NCBI GenBank assembly: GCA_023014485.1
Contig: JAJOZX010009058.1
Coordinates: forward strand, 1-64,000
From: Bathynomus jamesi
Taxonomy: Eukaryota > Arthropoda > Malacostraca > Isopoda > Cirolanidae
Direction: 5' to 3'
DNA length: 64,000 nucleotides
Numbering within the stretch: position 1 is the stretch's first letter; every line of letters begins with the position of its first letter. The translations under genes were made by a program, and so were the position numbers. Below, one piece after another: positions 49,507 through 59,658 of the stretch. Below the pieces are notes generated by a model. That model ran no database searches. It was given only the letters and a program-made list of their open reading frames with translations, and had not been told where the DNA came from.

Positions 49507-50232
49507 CAGGGTGTAACAAAAGTCCGTTCTCATAGGGAAATAAGATATAAGAGAATTGAAGGAGAAAATAGTTTTAACTCTACTTTACAAACAATACAAT
49601 CAACTTACCAATTAATCCAGCACGTACTCAAATTGTATACCATGTAGCCGTTCACACATTTTTCTCACTTGTCTTTGTAAGCTGTCGGTTACGTTTTGAA
49701 GTGTTTCCGGAGTAATTCTGTTACAATGATCTCTAATTTTTTCTTTTAACTGCTCGCTCGTTTGAGGTCTTCACTCATAAACAAGTGGCCCCACAAGAAG
49801 AAGTCGTGTGGGGTCAAATCGGGGCTTCGGGGTGGCCATTCCACACAACCTCGGCGTCCTATATATGCCACGAAGATTCTCATCTAACCATTGTCTCACT
49901 GAACGAGCGAAATGCGGAGGTGCACCATTTTGCTGAAACCGGAACTTTGGTCTAACATCCAAATACATTTCGTCAATGTAATTTTGCAAAATTCCCTCCA
50001 GAATGTTGTTCAAGTAAGAATTCCCGTTCATGGTTTCATCAAAAAAAAGTATGGTCCTCCGATGATTCCTCTATGAATTCCTGCCCACACCGTAATCTTG
50101 GGATCAACCGGTGAATGTGCATCTTCAACCCAATGCGGATTTTCGTCGCTCCAGTAACGATAATTGTGGCGATACAAACTCATCACGATCAATTCTCTTA
50201 CATATATCTTATTTCACTTTTGTTACACCCTG
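49507..50232 (-). mobile_element. mariner-type element, degenerate
   Basis: CAGGGTGTAACAAAAGTCCG at the left; the right end TATTTCACTTTTGTTACACC-CTG is its inverse; TA on both sides. Inner pairing AGGGAAATAAGATATAAGAG versus CTCTTACATATATCTTATTT supports the limits. Confidence 0.87.
49620..50120 (-). pseudogene. mariner-type transposase C-terminal half, degenerate
   Basis: The minus strand gives MNGNSYLNNILEGILQNYID and VRPKFRFQQNGAPPHFARSV, RQWLDENLRGIY, then a frameshift after which GCVEWPPRSPDL-type text continues in another frame. The second catalytic residue is Asn (QQN) where relatives have Asp. N-terminus and first Asp are deleted. Confidence 0.78.
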
Positions 50233-50344
50233 TATATCAATGTCCTTTTATAGCTACATCAGCCAAAAGATCGGAAAAGCCATAAAATGGTCGTTCATTC
50301 ATTTTTATCCACAAATTGACTTTTTAAATTTAATGAAAAGTTGA

Positions 50345-50545
50345 CCGATGTTCTCGTCTCCAGCCTAGTTTACACCTTTAATTGTGGTTGTAACGCCTCA
50401 TATGTTGGCAGCTCCGTCCGCCAACTTAAGGTATGAGTCAATGAGCATCGTGGCATCAGTAGTCGCACTTCTTTACCACTAAGTAGACCAGCCAAATCCT
50501 CAATCCGTGAACATTGCGAAAGTAACAACCACTCATTTTAATAAC
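50345..50545 (+). pseudogene. Penelope GIY-YIG domain fragment
   Basis: The frame reads VYTFNCGCNASYVGSSVRQL, the two halves of a GIY-YIG motif, then a stop, EHRGISSRTSLPLSRPAKSS and IREHCESNNHS. The domain is cut at both ends. Different from the other Penelope lineages in the window. Confidence 0.78.
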
Positions 50546-50607
50546 AATTTCCAGTTGTGTTAACCACTTTGCAAAATGAAACAGACCTGAGAAATATGGA
50601 GTCCTTA

Positions 50608-50631
50608 TATATATATATATATATATATATG
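50608..50631. repeat. (TA)n microsatellite
   Basis: About 12 TA units. Confidence 0.9.
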
Positions 50632-50639
50632 GGAATGAA

Positions 50640-50790
50640 CTCAGATTGGTTCCCTGAGGTTTTTTTTATGATACACACAGACCGTGCATGGAACAGGAAA
50701 CTCTTCTGGGAAAATTATTGGGTTTAAATTTCCCAGAAGAGTTCCTTGTTCCATGCACGGTCTGTGTGTATCATATATGATATATGGGAT
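50640..50790. repeat. GACCGTGCATGGAAC family, inverted pair (copy 3)
   Basis: GATACACACAGACCGTGCAT-GGAACAGGAAACTCTTCTGG is inverted at about 50737-50780. The centre is AAATTATTGGGTTTAAATTT. Both arms match the cores at 32.34 and 33.54 kb. Confidence 0.75.
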
Positions 50791-50863
50791 GAATTTCGCA
50801 ATTAAACACGTGAAATGAATGAATAATGCAAACCCATAAGGAAAAGGCAAAATGATTTCAAGG

Positions 50864-50895
50864 CCTTTCGTGTATTCAGAAGTACACCTCGTCAG
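50864..50895 (-). ncRNA. hammerhead-ribozyme-like motif
   Basis: The minus strand reads CTGACGA, G, stem GTGTA, loop CTTCTGAA, stem TACAC, then GAAAGG. Same layout as the motifs at 10.4, 35.8, 41.5, 41.7 and 46.8 kb with an unrelated stem sequence. Confidence 0.5.
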
Positions 50896-51160
50896 GGAAT
50901 GAAGGGAGAAGGCGAGATGACAAAAATATATACCTATGTACAGCGGGACAGAAAAATAAAAAGATTAGCACATGATTAACAAGAGTTAATTAGAGGCAAA
51001 AGGTATTTTAACAGGATATTGTCAATTTTATACATTCTCACACTGTTATTGAAATTATTTTTAAAATGGATAAATGCACATTCTAGAATATTCCTTTTAA
51101 TAATATCTGTGTTTTTAACGAGCGCTTTAGAACTATCCCACTTGATACTATGATTACATC

Positions 51161-51335
51161 TTACATATGGTTAAGCAATGCATTAGAATTATTTGCTGTT
51201 CTACACGCATATTTATGCTGTTTTACCCTAATATCTAACGTTTTTCCCGTTTGGCCTATATATAGTGAGTGTGTACATCCGATTGAATACACACAACCAA
51301 CCACATTATCCAGGCTATTCTTTATTAGGCGTGAT
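51161..51335 (-). pseudogene. Penelope GIY-YIG domain, minus
   Basis: VKSRLIKNSLDNVVGCVYSI, GCTHSLYIGQTGKTLDIRVK and QHKYACRTANNSNALLNHM show the GIY (VYSI) and YIG (YIGQT) halves and the R.K.H helix. Downstream (about 51000-51150) the frame is broken but FKNNFNNSVRMYKIDNILLK remains. Removing the piggyBac joins it in frame to FKYNNTV at 51857. Confidence 0.83.
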
Positions 51336-51339
51336 TTAA

Positions 51340-51852
51340 CCCTTTCTGTCCCAGTGATTCCATATGGCATCATCAACAAAAAGTATGCGTAATTTCCTCA
51401 GATTAGCTTCAATGATGCCTTATGGCATTTGAATATAACAATTAACTGTATAGCAAAATCTGGCAGTTTTTTGGACATTGGCCTGAGCATTTAGAACCCA
51501 AAAAGAGATGCAGAAACTGTATGAGGGGCTACTCTCGTCTAAAATGCAAAAAGTGTGATGTACCATTATGTTTAACGAAGGACAAAAACTGTTTTAATGC
51601 ATTCCATTCGAAGTAGTTTGGCCTACCGTTGTGTTTAGCAAAGAACAAATATGGCTTTTATTTGTTTCATTCAAAGTACCAAAGTTGTTAGTCTCTTATT
51701 ACTTGATAGCGTCAATGGAATCATATAATTTCTAGTGTAATTAATTAAATAAATTTATAAACAGTTTCATTTATGTTTCCATACCTATTTTTAACATTTT
51801 TAAGTGTTAAATTTTTTTTTTAGCTCAAAACAATAATTTGGGACAGAAAGGG
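51340..51852 (+). mobile_element. Non-autonomous piggyBac element with TTAA TSD
   Basis: CCCTTTCTGTCCCA at the left and TGGGACAGAAAGGG at the right are perfect 14-base inverted ends, with TTAA on both sides (51336-51339 and 51853-51856). That combination is diagnostic of piggyBac. The 513-bp element keeps only the end of the transposase gene. Confidence 0.94.
51461..51616 (+). pseudogene. piggyBac transposase cysteine-rich C-terminus
   Basis: The frame WPEHLEPKKRCRNCMRGYSR, LKCKKCDVPLCLTKDKNCFN, AFHSK and a TAG stop shows the pattern C-x2-C, C-x2-C, P-L-C, C-F and H of the piggyBac C-terminal zinc-binding domain that recognises the transposon ends. Directly after the stop a second, degenerate copy (PLCLAKNKYGFYLFHSK in part) follows to about 51680, so the last part is duplicated. 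Confidence 0.88.
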
Positions 51853-51856
51853 TTAA

Positions 51857-52335
51857 CCGTATTATTATACTTAAAAACTACGTTGATACCAGTTGCTTTA
51901 AGTAAAGTCGAAAGATATTGAAAATTAACATGGTAAGGTAGGCTAAGGATATTTTTACGCTCAAATTCCTTTACAGTTACACTATTATAATACCTATTCT
52001 TGGCTTTCCTAAGGCAGTTAACTAGAAATGAAATAGGATAATATAATTCAATATCAATATTCATGATATTGCATAACTCGGAATCTAAAAATTCAGGACT
52101 GACAACTCTCAATGTTCTATGAAACATAGCAGAGAAATAGAAGATTTAATAGAGGGATGATAGTCAGAATAAAAATGCACACAAGAGTTATTATTAGTAG
52201 GCTTACGATAAACTTAAATTTGAACTGATTAGAGCATCTCCGAATTTTTAGATCCACAAAAGATAAGCTTCCATCATTTTCTTTTTTAACCGTGAACTTA
52301 ATAGATGGGACTAAATTATTGAGCCTACCAAGAGC
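51857..52335 (-). pseudogene. Penelope reverse transcriptase C-terminal region, minus
   Basis: Minus order: VKKENDGSLSFVDLKIRRCS near 52250-52300 (the GSLPFLDxxI motif), then FHRTLRVVSPEFLDSELCNI, NIDIELYYPISFLVNCLRKA-KNRYYN, HVNFQYLSTLLKATGINVVF and KYNNTV, after which the piggyBac interrupts. A frameshift lies near 52130. The part before the FLD motif is missing. Confidence 0.82.
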
Positions 52336-52339
52336 CTAA

Positions 52340-52562
52340 TAACTCTTACGTGCATTTTTATTCTGACCATCATCCCTCCGTCAAATCTTCTATTTTCTCT
52401 GCTATGTTTCTTCGAGCATTGAGAGTTATTAATCCTGAATTTTTAGATTCCGAGTTATGCCATATCATGAATATTGGTATTAAATTATATTATCCTGCTT
52501 CATTTCTAGATAACTGTCTTAGAAAAGCCAAGAATAGGTATTATAATCGTATTATAACCATA
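52340..52562 (+). pseudogene. Penelope reverse transcriptase piece, inverted partner
   Basis: HFYSDHHPSVKSSIFSAMFL, RALRVINPEFLDSELCHIMN and LDNCLRKAKNRYYN repeat, on the plus strand, the same protein segment as the minus copy at 51970-52205. The two form a snap-back pair separated by about 140 bases. Confidence 0.8.
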
Positions 52563-53038
52563 ATCCGTGATTCACTGAATCGTGAATCGAGTTAACTAAC
52601 TAATTGTGACTATTGTACAATTAATTATTTGTGATCCTGACATCGAGTTCACCGTGATTTGATGGGGTGTTTACATCCTTGGCTGACCTTCTGCCAGCCC
52701 ATCACAACGCGCCTCAGTCAGTGTCTCTCCGCGTTACCAAAGACAACTAATATTAGCAGCAATGTTATCAGAGGGAAAAGTTACAATCTTAGGGAGTGGA
52801 TGATCTTCGCGTCTTGTGGTGAGTACACACTACTTAATTGTATATTATCCTGTAATAGAATGATACTGTGTGGGTGGCGCGCGAGGTGGGAGGCCAATCA
52901 GTGGTGTCGGAAAGCAGCGGCTACACCACCCATCCATCGTGGGGGTATACTGAATTAACCGTAAAGTCGGGTTATCCGTGATCATGGACCGCCCCTCAAT
53001 CACGGATAATATACATTGAATATTATATACTGTATGCA
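52563..53038. other. Unassigned; possible pogo-like end
   Basis: ATAATCCGTGATTCACTGAA at the left and GGGTTATCCGTGATCATGGA, ATCACGGATAATATAC at the right share a ATCCGTGAT word in inverted and direct forms. No transposase seen. Higher GC near 52870-52950. Confidence 0.35.
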
Positions 53039-53055
53039 TATATATATATATATAA

Positions 53056-53234
53056 AGCCTCCGAAACACAACCCACGGGGGACTGGGAAGGGCAGGTGTG
53101 TTACTAAAACATTCCCTGGTTCTCCCTCAATATGTATACTAAATTTGGCGCAGATTACCCTAGCCGTTTAGGGGTATATACACGAACAAAGAACAGACGA
53201 ACAGACAGACAAGACAGACAATCATTATCCTCAT

Positions 53235-53240
<6 letters not shown>
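53056..53240 (+). repeat. Repeat with AAATTTGGCGCAGATTACCC tail
   Basis: Ends CTAGCCGTTTAGGGGTATAT, ACACGAACAAAGAACAGACG, ACAGACAGACAAGACAGACA. This wording is familiar as the 3' tail of widespread invertebrate retroposons (SINE or LINE), but the family is not identified. Confidence 0.45.
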
Positions 53241-53282
<42 letters not shown>

Positions 53283-53292
53283 ATATTATACA
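53238..53292. repeat. (TA)n microsatellite
   Basis: About 25 TA units. Confidence 0.95.
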
Positions 53293-54054
53293 AGTTTCTA
53301 CATAATTAAGTTAGTCTTACAGAGCGGTATGCCCCCATTTGGGTATTTTTACTGTGGCATAATAGCATAATATTGTTAATAAACCTTGGGACACGCAATT
53401 TGGGCATCAACCAAAGAAAGGGAAGATATTCATTTGAATTTCCGCAATGGAACGAAAAAGACCATAACACGCGAGCAACCAGCTTTAAAAAGAGGGTGCC
53501 AGGGCCAGCATGGGAAAGGCACTGGACGAAATGACGCCAGTAGAAGGTAGCATAGAATAGGCAACCGATCTTCTCTTATTTATGAACATTATTGATAGAC
53601 ACCCAATTTCAGATAAGAAGTGGGTCTCTCCGAGAACTCTATTATATAATATTATTTATGGTGTGTGTGTGTGTGGTGTGTGTGTGTGTGTGTGTGTGAA
53701 CTTTAGTAGAATCTACATTGTGGCGAGAGATTGACAGGAGATCTCAAAACATTTATGAAGCTTTAGAAAATTAAAATAAATTTGAAAACTTTGAATATAT
53801 CAGTAATCACTGGATTCCTTTGAATGAATATCGGCCATCTTGTTTTTGACGCGTATATTATGCAAACTTGTCGCTGGTGTGTATCTGCAACTGAACAAAG
53901 CGTTATTTTTAGCGACATTTTAGACGAATCTTTTTCACTCAATTGATGAATATGTCGGCTTTGTTTATTTTCATGAAATTCGACAGGTCCAAACACTAAC
54001 GCGTTAAAAATTTCAATTTCAGTCAATTTCACCCAAGACAAGGGTTTAACTGGG
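53293..54054. other. Unassigned; (TG)n microsatellite
   Basis: A (TG)n run at 53659-53699. No coding motif; a 92-codon minus frame at 53763-54041 is not recognised. Confidence 0.4.
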
Positions 54055-54059
54055 TTGAG

Positions 54060-54495
54060 ACTAGCCCTTAATTAATTCGACACTAAACCTTAATTAATTC
54101 GACACTAACCTTTAGTTAATTTGACACGACCTCTAAATTTAATTCGACACTAGCCTTTAGTTAATTCGACACGACTTCTAAATTTAATTCGACACGACTT
54201 CTAAATTTAATTCGACACTAACCTTTAGTTAATTCGACACGACCTCTAAATTTAATTCGACACAACGTCTAAATTTAATTCGACACAACGTCTAAATTTA
54301 ATTCGACACAACGTCTAAATTTAATTCGACACAACGTCTAAATTTAATTCGACACCAACCTTTAGTTAATTCGACACCAACCTTTAGTTACTGTAGTTTG
54401 ACAGTAACCTTCAATTAAAGGTGATCCTTTGATTAATTCGACACTGACCTTTATTTAATTCGACACCAACCTTTAATTAATTCAAGAATAACCTC
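54060..54495. repeat. Minisatellite, TTAATTCGACAC units
   Basis: About 19 units, each with TTAATTCGACAC and a variable spacer, either CTAACCTTTAG or AACGTCTAAAT. The two spacer types come in blocks (four AACGTCTAAAT units in a row at about 54260-54340). Confidence 0.92.
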
Positions 54496-55081
54496 TAATT
54501 AATATCCCACGTTACGTTCGATAAAATAAGAATTAGACCCGGAACATGAAAGTTCTTAGTTCGACTCAAGTTCATTAAGTACTGTCCAGGCTCACATGAT
54601 TCTCGGATTTCTCCCTTACCCCCTCCTTGTTGGGTAAATAGGTGTTTGGATATTTAAGTTTCCACGGTATCACGTTAGGTTAGGTTAGGAGATGTTAGGT
54701 TAGGTTAAGTTCGCTTGGGTGAGAGTGGGTTACAGTCCAATTTATTTTATTAATGCCCTACAAGTCTCTTTGTTGACTCGGAGTGCCTTCATGGGTATCA
54801 GTGCCAGTCACGCGGTTGAATGACTACCCATGGGTACAAGTGCAAATGCGTTATATACAGGAGGAGTAAAGGCGTTCATAAGTAACTAAAAACAAATAAT
54901 TGGTTATGAAGAAAGAAAGAATCGTTTAGAATCGTATCCGAACCCTGACCGAACTCGCAGAAAACCATTCAGCCATCAGTGGTTCGAAGTCAAAATTTCA
55001 AATTAAAAAATCTTTATTCAGAGAAGAAAAATGGAAGTTTTACACTTTAAATATCTCGTATGGCATTAATATAATCATTAA
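54496..55081. other. Unassigned with short TTAGG tract
   Basis: GTTAGGTTAGGTTAGG and GTTAGGTTAGGTTAAG lie at 54673-54711. Nothing else identified. Confidence 0.5.
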
Positions 55082-55084
55082 TTA

Positions 55085-57484
55085 CACTGGTCAACAACAA
55101 TTTTGTCACAAGGGTTTTGATGGGTGTTCTAAGTGTACTTTTTCATGCTGAATCTAAATATGAAATCAGATTTTTTCTATCAGACTTAGTTTACTTGTGA
55201 CGGTATGTTCATTTTTCCTCATTTAGCATGATCACCGGATAAAAAAAATAATAACATATTATATATAATTAAGTATATACAATATTATAATAAAACATTA
55301 TAAAAATAATAAATATAATAAATATATATTAATTAATATAACTATAATAAAAATATTAATATAATATATATGTTGTATTAATTTTTCTGTAAAATTAGTA
55401 CAATTTATTCCTTTGGGGAGAAAGTTCTGATAATGCTGGCAGGATAAATTTGGTCGGAGCAGCAGACTGTGCAGGTTGAAACATGTTGTACCTGTTCAGA
55501 CATGAGCCTAGTTTCTGTGTGTAGAGCAGCTCCAAGTCAGTCTGCTTGTAAATGTCACAGTGTTAACAGCTAGTGTCTGTTGCTTCTTGTTAATTTTACA
55601 CCAGTGTTGTATTCATATAGATGTTTTGTAATGCCGCGGAACTGTCTGAATCATCCTAATTCCTTTTATGTATGTGGTGATCTAACTTTAAAATCCCAGA
55701 AACGTAACTTTACACCATTAGTAAAAAAATGCTATGAACTTTATTTCGGATGTAAAGTAGGCGATCAGGACAAGAGTTGGGCCCCTCACATTTGTTGTGT
55801 GACATGTGTAAGACTACTTACAGGATGGCTAAACGGTTCACGTCACATGCCATTTGCTATTCCAATGATTTGGAGGGAAACCCAAAGATCACACAACAGA
55901 CTGCTATTTCTGCCTGGTAAATACAAAGGGATCACTTCAAAAACAAAGAGCCTTATGAATACCCTAATCTACCGTCTGCAATGAGACCAGTTCCCCACGT
56001 GCTCAACTTCCAGTACCAAATCCCTGAACATGTAAGTTTAAGTGATGAGGACTCAAACGTAGCTGTAGCATATCACGAGGAAAAAGATGAAGACATTTCT
56101 GATCCAACATTCCAGGCTACCTGTTCCTCCAATGAACCACATTTACTGTCACAAGGAGATCTAAATGACCTAGTTCGTGATTTGAAATTATCTAAGAAGC
56201 AGGCTGAACTTTTAGGTTCAAGATTAAAGGGTTGGAATCTACTGCAACGTGACACTAAAGTTTTGTTTTTTCCGCAGCCGCCATGATGAATTCAAAGAAT
56301 GGTTCTCCCATGAAGATGGACTTGTGTTTTGTAAAGATGTTAATTCAGTCATGGGGGCTCTTGGTCATGAACATAACGTGGATGAGTGGCGATTGTTCAT
56401 TGACTCCTCAAAAGTCAGCTTGAAAGCAGTCCTTCACAACGGAAATAAATTTCCTTCTGTACCTATTGCACATGCTGCAAGCATGAAAGAGTCATACGAC
56501 AACATGAAGTTGCTTTTAGAAAAGTTTCAGTATCAGAAATATAAGTGGAATATCTGTGGAATCTGAAGGTCATTGCACTTTTGCTAGGGTTGCAGCTAGG
56601 TTACACCAAGTACTGTTGTTTTTTATGTGAGTGGGACAGTAGGGACAAGCAAAACCACTACGTTAAGAAGGATTGGCCAAAACGCACCTCACGCAAGAAA
56701 AATGTTGTGAATAGTTCACTTATTGACCCTGAGAAAGTGTACCTTCCTCCTTTGCATATCAAGCTTGGACTTATGAAAAACTTTGTTTAAAGCGATGGAT
56801 AAAGCGCAAACAGGATTCACATACTTGAGAAATAAGTTTCCCGGATCAGTGATGCCAAGATTAAAGAAGGCATTTTTGTAGGCCCTCAGATCAGAGAATT
56901 GTTAAGAGATGAGAGATTTGAAGGAGAGTTGAATGAAGTTGAGAAAGCTGCGTGGCAGAGTTTCAAAAGTGTCTGCACAAATTTTTTGGGAAATCACAAG
57001 GCCGAAAACTATCCTGAAATAGTAGGAGATCTTCTTAAGTCTACCAAGCAATGGGGTGCAATATGTCATTAAAGGTTCATTTCTTGGACTCTCACTTGGA
57101 CTTTTTTCCGGAAAACCTGGTGCGGTAAGCGACGAACATGGGAGCGTTTTCATCAGGATATTTCTGCCATGGAAAACCGTTACCAAGGAAATGGAGCCCC
57201 AGTATGCTGGCTGACTATTGCTGGACTCTTAAGAGAGAGATGCCTGAGGCAAAGCACAGCAGAAATCAAAACAAGCTACTTTTTAAACTACAGTATGTCT
57301 TTTCGATCATATTTTAATAAGTATGTAACTATATGGGTTTTTAAAAATTAAATTGCATGTCACACAAAAACCAGACCTGATAGAGAAATTTTACAAACTT
57401 ATTTGGATTCAGCACAGAAATACTATAAGAATAAGGTATTTTCATTCTTGGGACATGAACAAATTTTGTTGTTGTTGCCCAGTG
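55085..57484 (+). mobile_element. 2.4-kb DNA transposon with TTA TSD, unclassified family
   Basis: CACTGGTCAACAACAATTTT at the left and the inverted right end CACTGGGCAACAACAACAAA share CACTGGNCAACAACAA; TTA lies directly outside both (55082-55084 and 57485-57487). The coding relic fills the right 80%. Three-base T/A duplications are typical of PIF/Harbinger, but the protein wording does not resemble any Harbinger transposase I know. I therefore leave the superfamily open. Confidence 0.7.
55631..57345 (+). pseudogene. Multi-copy zinc-finger/DDE-like transposon protein, broken
   Basis: From ATG 55631: MPRNCLNHPNSFYVCGDLTL, KSQKRNFTPLVKKCYELYFG and WAPHICCVTCVRLLTGWLNG, a Cys-rich N-terminus. 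After a frame change, HTTDCYFCLVNTKG adds another C-x2-C. Then LLSQGDLNDLVRDLKLSKKQ, ALGHEHNVDEWRLFIDSSKV, SLKAVLHNGNKFPSVPIAHA, LKVIALLLGLQLGYTKYCCF, LCEWDSR, LLPPLHIKLGLMKNFV-type text, EGIFVGPQIRELLRDERFEG-like text and ERFHQDISAMENRYQG. DSS and the ERFHQD motif could be acidic catalytic residues of a DDE enzyme; this is an inference. I recall near-identical multi-copy proteins in arthropods and cnidarians annotated only as uncharacterised. At least six frame breaks. Confidence 0.65.
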
Positions 57485-57581
57485 TTATTATTAATGATAT
57501 AAGTAAAGACATTATCACAACAGAGCAGGAACGGGCCTACATTGACCCAGGGTATTTTCATTATACTGTATATATACACAG

Positions 57582-57702
<121 letters not shown>

Positions 57703-57787
57703 TTGAACAAATGTTCAGGATCAACTCCTCAACAGAATCCCACTTCATTTGAGGGATTTTTACGGTACTCATTCATCATAATTTCAG

Positions 57788-57788
57788 T

Positions 57789-57832
<44 letters not shown>

Positions 57833-57838
57833 ATATAT
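57788..57838. repeat. (TA)n microsatellite
   Basis: About 20 TA units before a mariner end. Confidence 0.92.
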
Positions 57839-57839
57839 A

Positions 57840-58408
57840 CAGGGTGTCCGAGAATTATCTGTACAATTTTTGGCTGTTATTAAAAGTCAACCATGAAGTG
57901 TAGAAATTCTAGTGTTGTCCCATTTTACAGAGAATCTCATTAAGTTTTTTCTGATACCACGTTTTGACAAGTTTTTTAGAAATGTACGCGGGTGACAGAC
58001 ATTGATGATTTAAAAGCAAGAATCACAGCTGCTATTGAGCGAATTGATGTGGATATGCTGCAGCGTACATGGCAACATTTGGAGTATCGATTGGATGTTT
58101 TGCGAATCACTGATGGTGCACATATCGAATGTTTGTAACAACGTTACTTTAATAAAAGAAACTTTTGAAAATACAGATTCTAAATAATCTTGTTTAAGAA
58201 TTTTACGTGTTTTATCAGAATTTTATTAAAAGATGAAATTGTACAGATAATGTTCGGACACACTGGAATTTCTAAAAAACTTGTCAAAACTTGGTATCAG
58301 AAAAAACATAATGAGATTCTCTGTACAATAGGACAACACTGGAATTTCTACACTTCATGGTTGACTTTTAATAACAGCCAAAAATTGTACAGATAATTCT
58401 CGGACACC

Positions 58409-58411
<3 letters not shown>
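57840..58411 (+). mobile_element. mariner-type deletion derivative with 145-bp TIRs
   Basis: CAGGGTGTCCGAGAATTATC and GATAATTCTCGGACACCCTG are perfect inverted ends. The pairing continues inwards for about 145 bases (TTTTGGCTGTTATTAAAAGT; GTCAACCATGAAGTGTAGAA), with one extra internal partial copy at 58240-58330. TA lies on both sides. Confidence 0.92.
57990..58138 (+). pseudogene. mariner-type transposase C-terminus
   Basis: The frame VTDIDDLKARITAAIERIDV, DMLQRTWQHLEYRLDVLRIT and DGAHIECL with a stop matches the C-terminus of DD41D-type transposases (compare HLHERITEAI...RLDVC at 35.4 kb). All catalytic residues are deleted. Confidence 0.85.

Positions 58412-58442
<31 letters not shown>
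58412..58442. repeat. (TA)n microsatellite
   Basis: About 15 TA units directly after the mariner end. Confidence 0.92.
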
Positions 58443-58446
<4 letters not shown>

Positions 58447-59115
58447 CCTTCCTCTTCTCTTAACGTTCTTGGCGTTACTTCTCTAGTGATTTTCCCTGGA
58501 AAGATCATGTATACCCTCCTTCGAAAACAGCTTCTGAGAGGTCGTGTGTGTTGTACCGGTTCCGCAGTTTCTTCTTAACCCCTCCCCCTCGGTTGCTGTC
58601 TCTGCACAGGGGTGTTGTCCGCCCTTGTATGGAGTACGCTTCTCATGTGTCGGGTGGCTCAACCCCACACAGTTCTAATTGACTGACTGGGTGGAATCAA
58701 AGGCTTTTCGTCTCATCAGTTTCCCGCCTCTTACTGACTATCTTCAATCACTCTCTCTACGCTGTAAAGTTGCCTCTCTCTCTCTTTACTATCGCTATTA
58801 TAACGGACACCACTTTTCTGAACACTCTAACTGCATGCCTCCTCCTTTAAGGAGAGCACGCAGTACCAGACTTTCAACACTCTTATTCCTTTTCTGTCCA
58901 ACTCTCTAACGCCAAAGGTTAATCGGTATTCTCACACTTTCATCTATTCAACCAGTCAACTCTGGAATAACCTTCCTCAATCCATCTTTCCCCCTGTCTA
59001 TGACCTCCAATTTTTGAAACGCAGAGTGTACAGGCATCTCGAAAACCCCGGACTTTGATTTTGGCTCTCTTCTCTCTGTATGTAGGGTGTGTGTTTTTGC
59101 GGGCGTTCGTCCTTG
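58443..59115 (+). pseudogene. LINE reverse transcriptase C-terminal relic
   Basis: Pieces in order: LVWSTLLMCRVAQPHTV-type text, DWVESKAFRLISFPPLTDYL, QSLSLRCKVASLSLYYRYYN, CMPPPLRRARSTRLSTLLFL and, after further breaks, NNLPQSIFPPVYDLQFLKRR-like text ending in HLENPG. This is the C-terminal end of an arthropod-type LINE of the Jockey/I style (clade inferred). Several stops. A minus-strand fragment of the same family is at 34262-34425. Confidence 0.68.
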
Positions 59116-59138
59116 ATCCCTCCTTCCTGCATATTATA

Positions 59139-59142
<4 letters not shown>

Positions 59143-59178
<36 letters not shown>
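59143..59178. repeat. (TA)n microsatellite
   Basis: About 14 TA units after the LINE relic. Confidence 0.9.
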
Positions 59179-59179
<1 letters not shown>

Positions 59180-59589
59180 CAAATGTTTGAACTAACATTC
59201 TTTAATTCCCAAACGCTTCGGGAGACTAACTTTCCATCTTCAGTGGTAGTCATAGTTTACGATGTTCGGTACTTAGAGACTATCTATTAAAGCTTTTGTC
59301 ATTTTATTCATCTTGAAATACCGCTTCACAAGGAACAAGCCCTTCCCCAGAATTATAGAGTTACAGGGTAACAAAGACCCTAAGATCCACTGTAGGTTAG
59401 CCCAAGAAAGAAGTAGAAAAGTTAGAAATAACAAATGAAAATTATTTATACAGGAATTGTAGTAATTGTAAAGTATAGAACAGATAAACCACTGCTGACA
59501 TAGTGTAACTGACTTCCGTATTAGCCAATGCGTGTTATTTATTCTACCTGCAACAAAAGAAAGGTCCCAAAACAAGACATCAATTTGAA

Positions 59590-59596
<7 letters not shown>
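59179..59596. other. Unassigned; Penelope-like terminal motif
   Basis: AATTCCCAAACGCTTCGGGA-GACTAACTTTCCATCTTCAG at about 59206-59246 reads on the minus strand as CTGAAGATGGAAAGTTAGTC and TCCCGAAGCGTTTGGG, like the Penelope end motif. It also shares TAACAAAGACCCTAAGATCC with 17.42 kb. Confidence 0.45.

Positions 59597-59656
<60 letters not shown>
59597..59656. repeat. (GA)n microsatellite
   Basis: About 29 GA units. Confidence 0.95.

Positions 59657-59658
<2 letters not shown>

Larger units (their letters stand above)
50795..51335 (-). mobile_element. Penelope-like element, 3' part, minus (before piggyBac)
   Basis: Starts in the terminal repeat (CACGTGAAATGAATGAATAA, TTTCAAGGCCTTTCGTGTAT) and runs on the minus strand into the GIY-YIG domain. 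It continues at 51857 after the piggyBac insertion. Confidence 0.8.
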
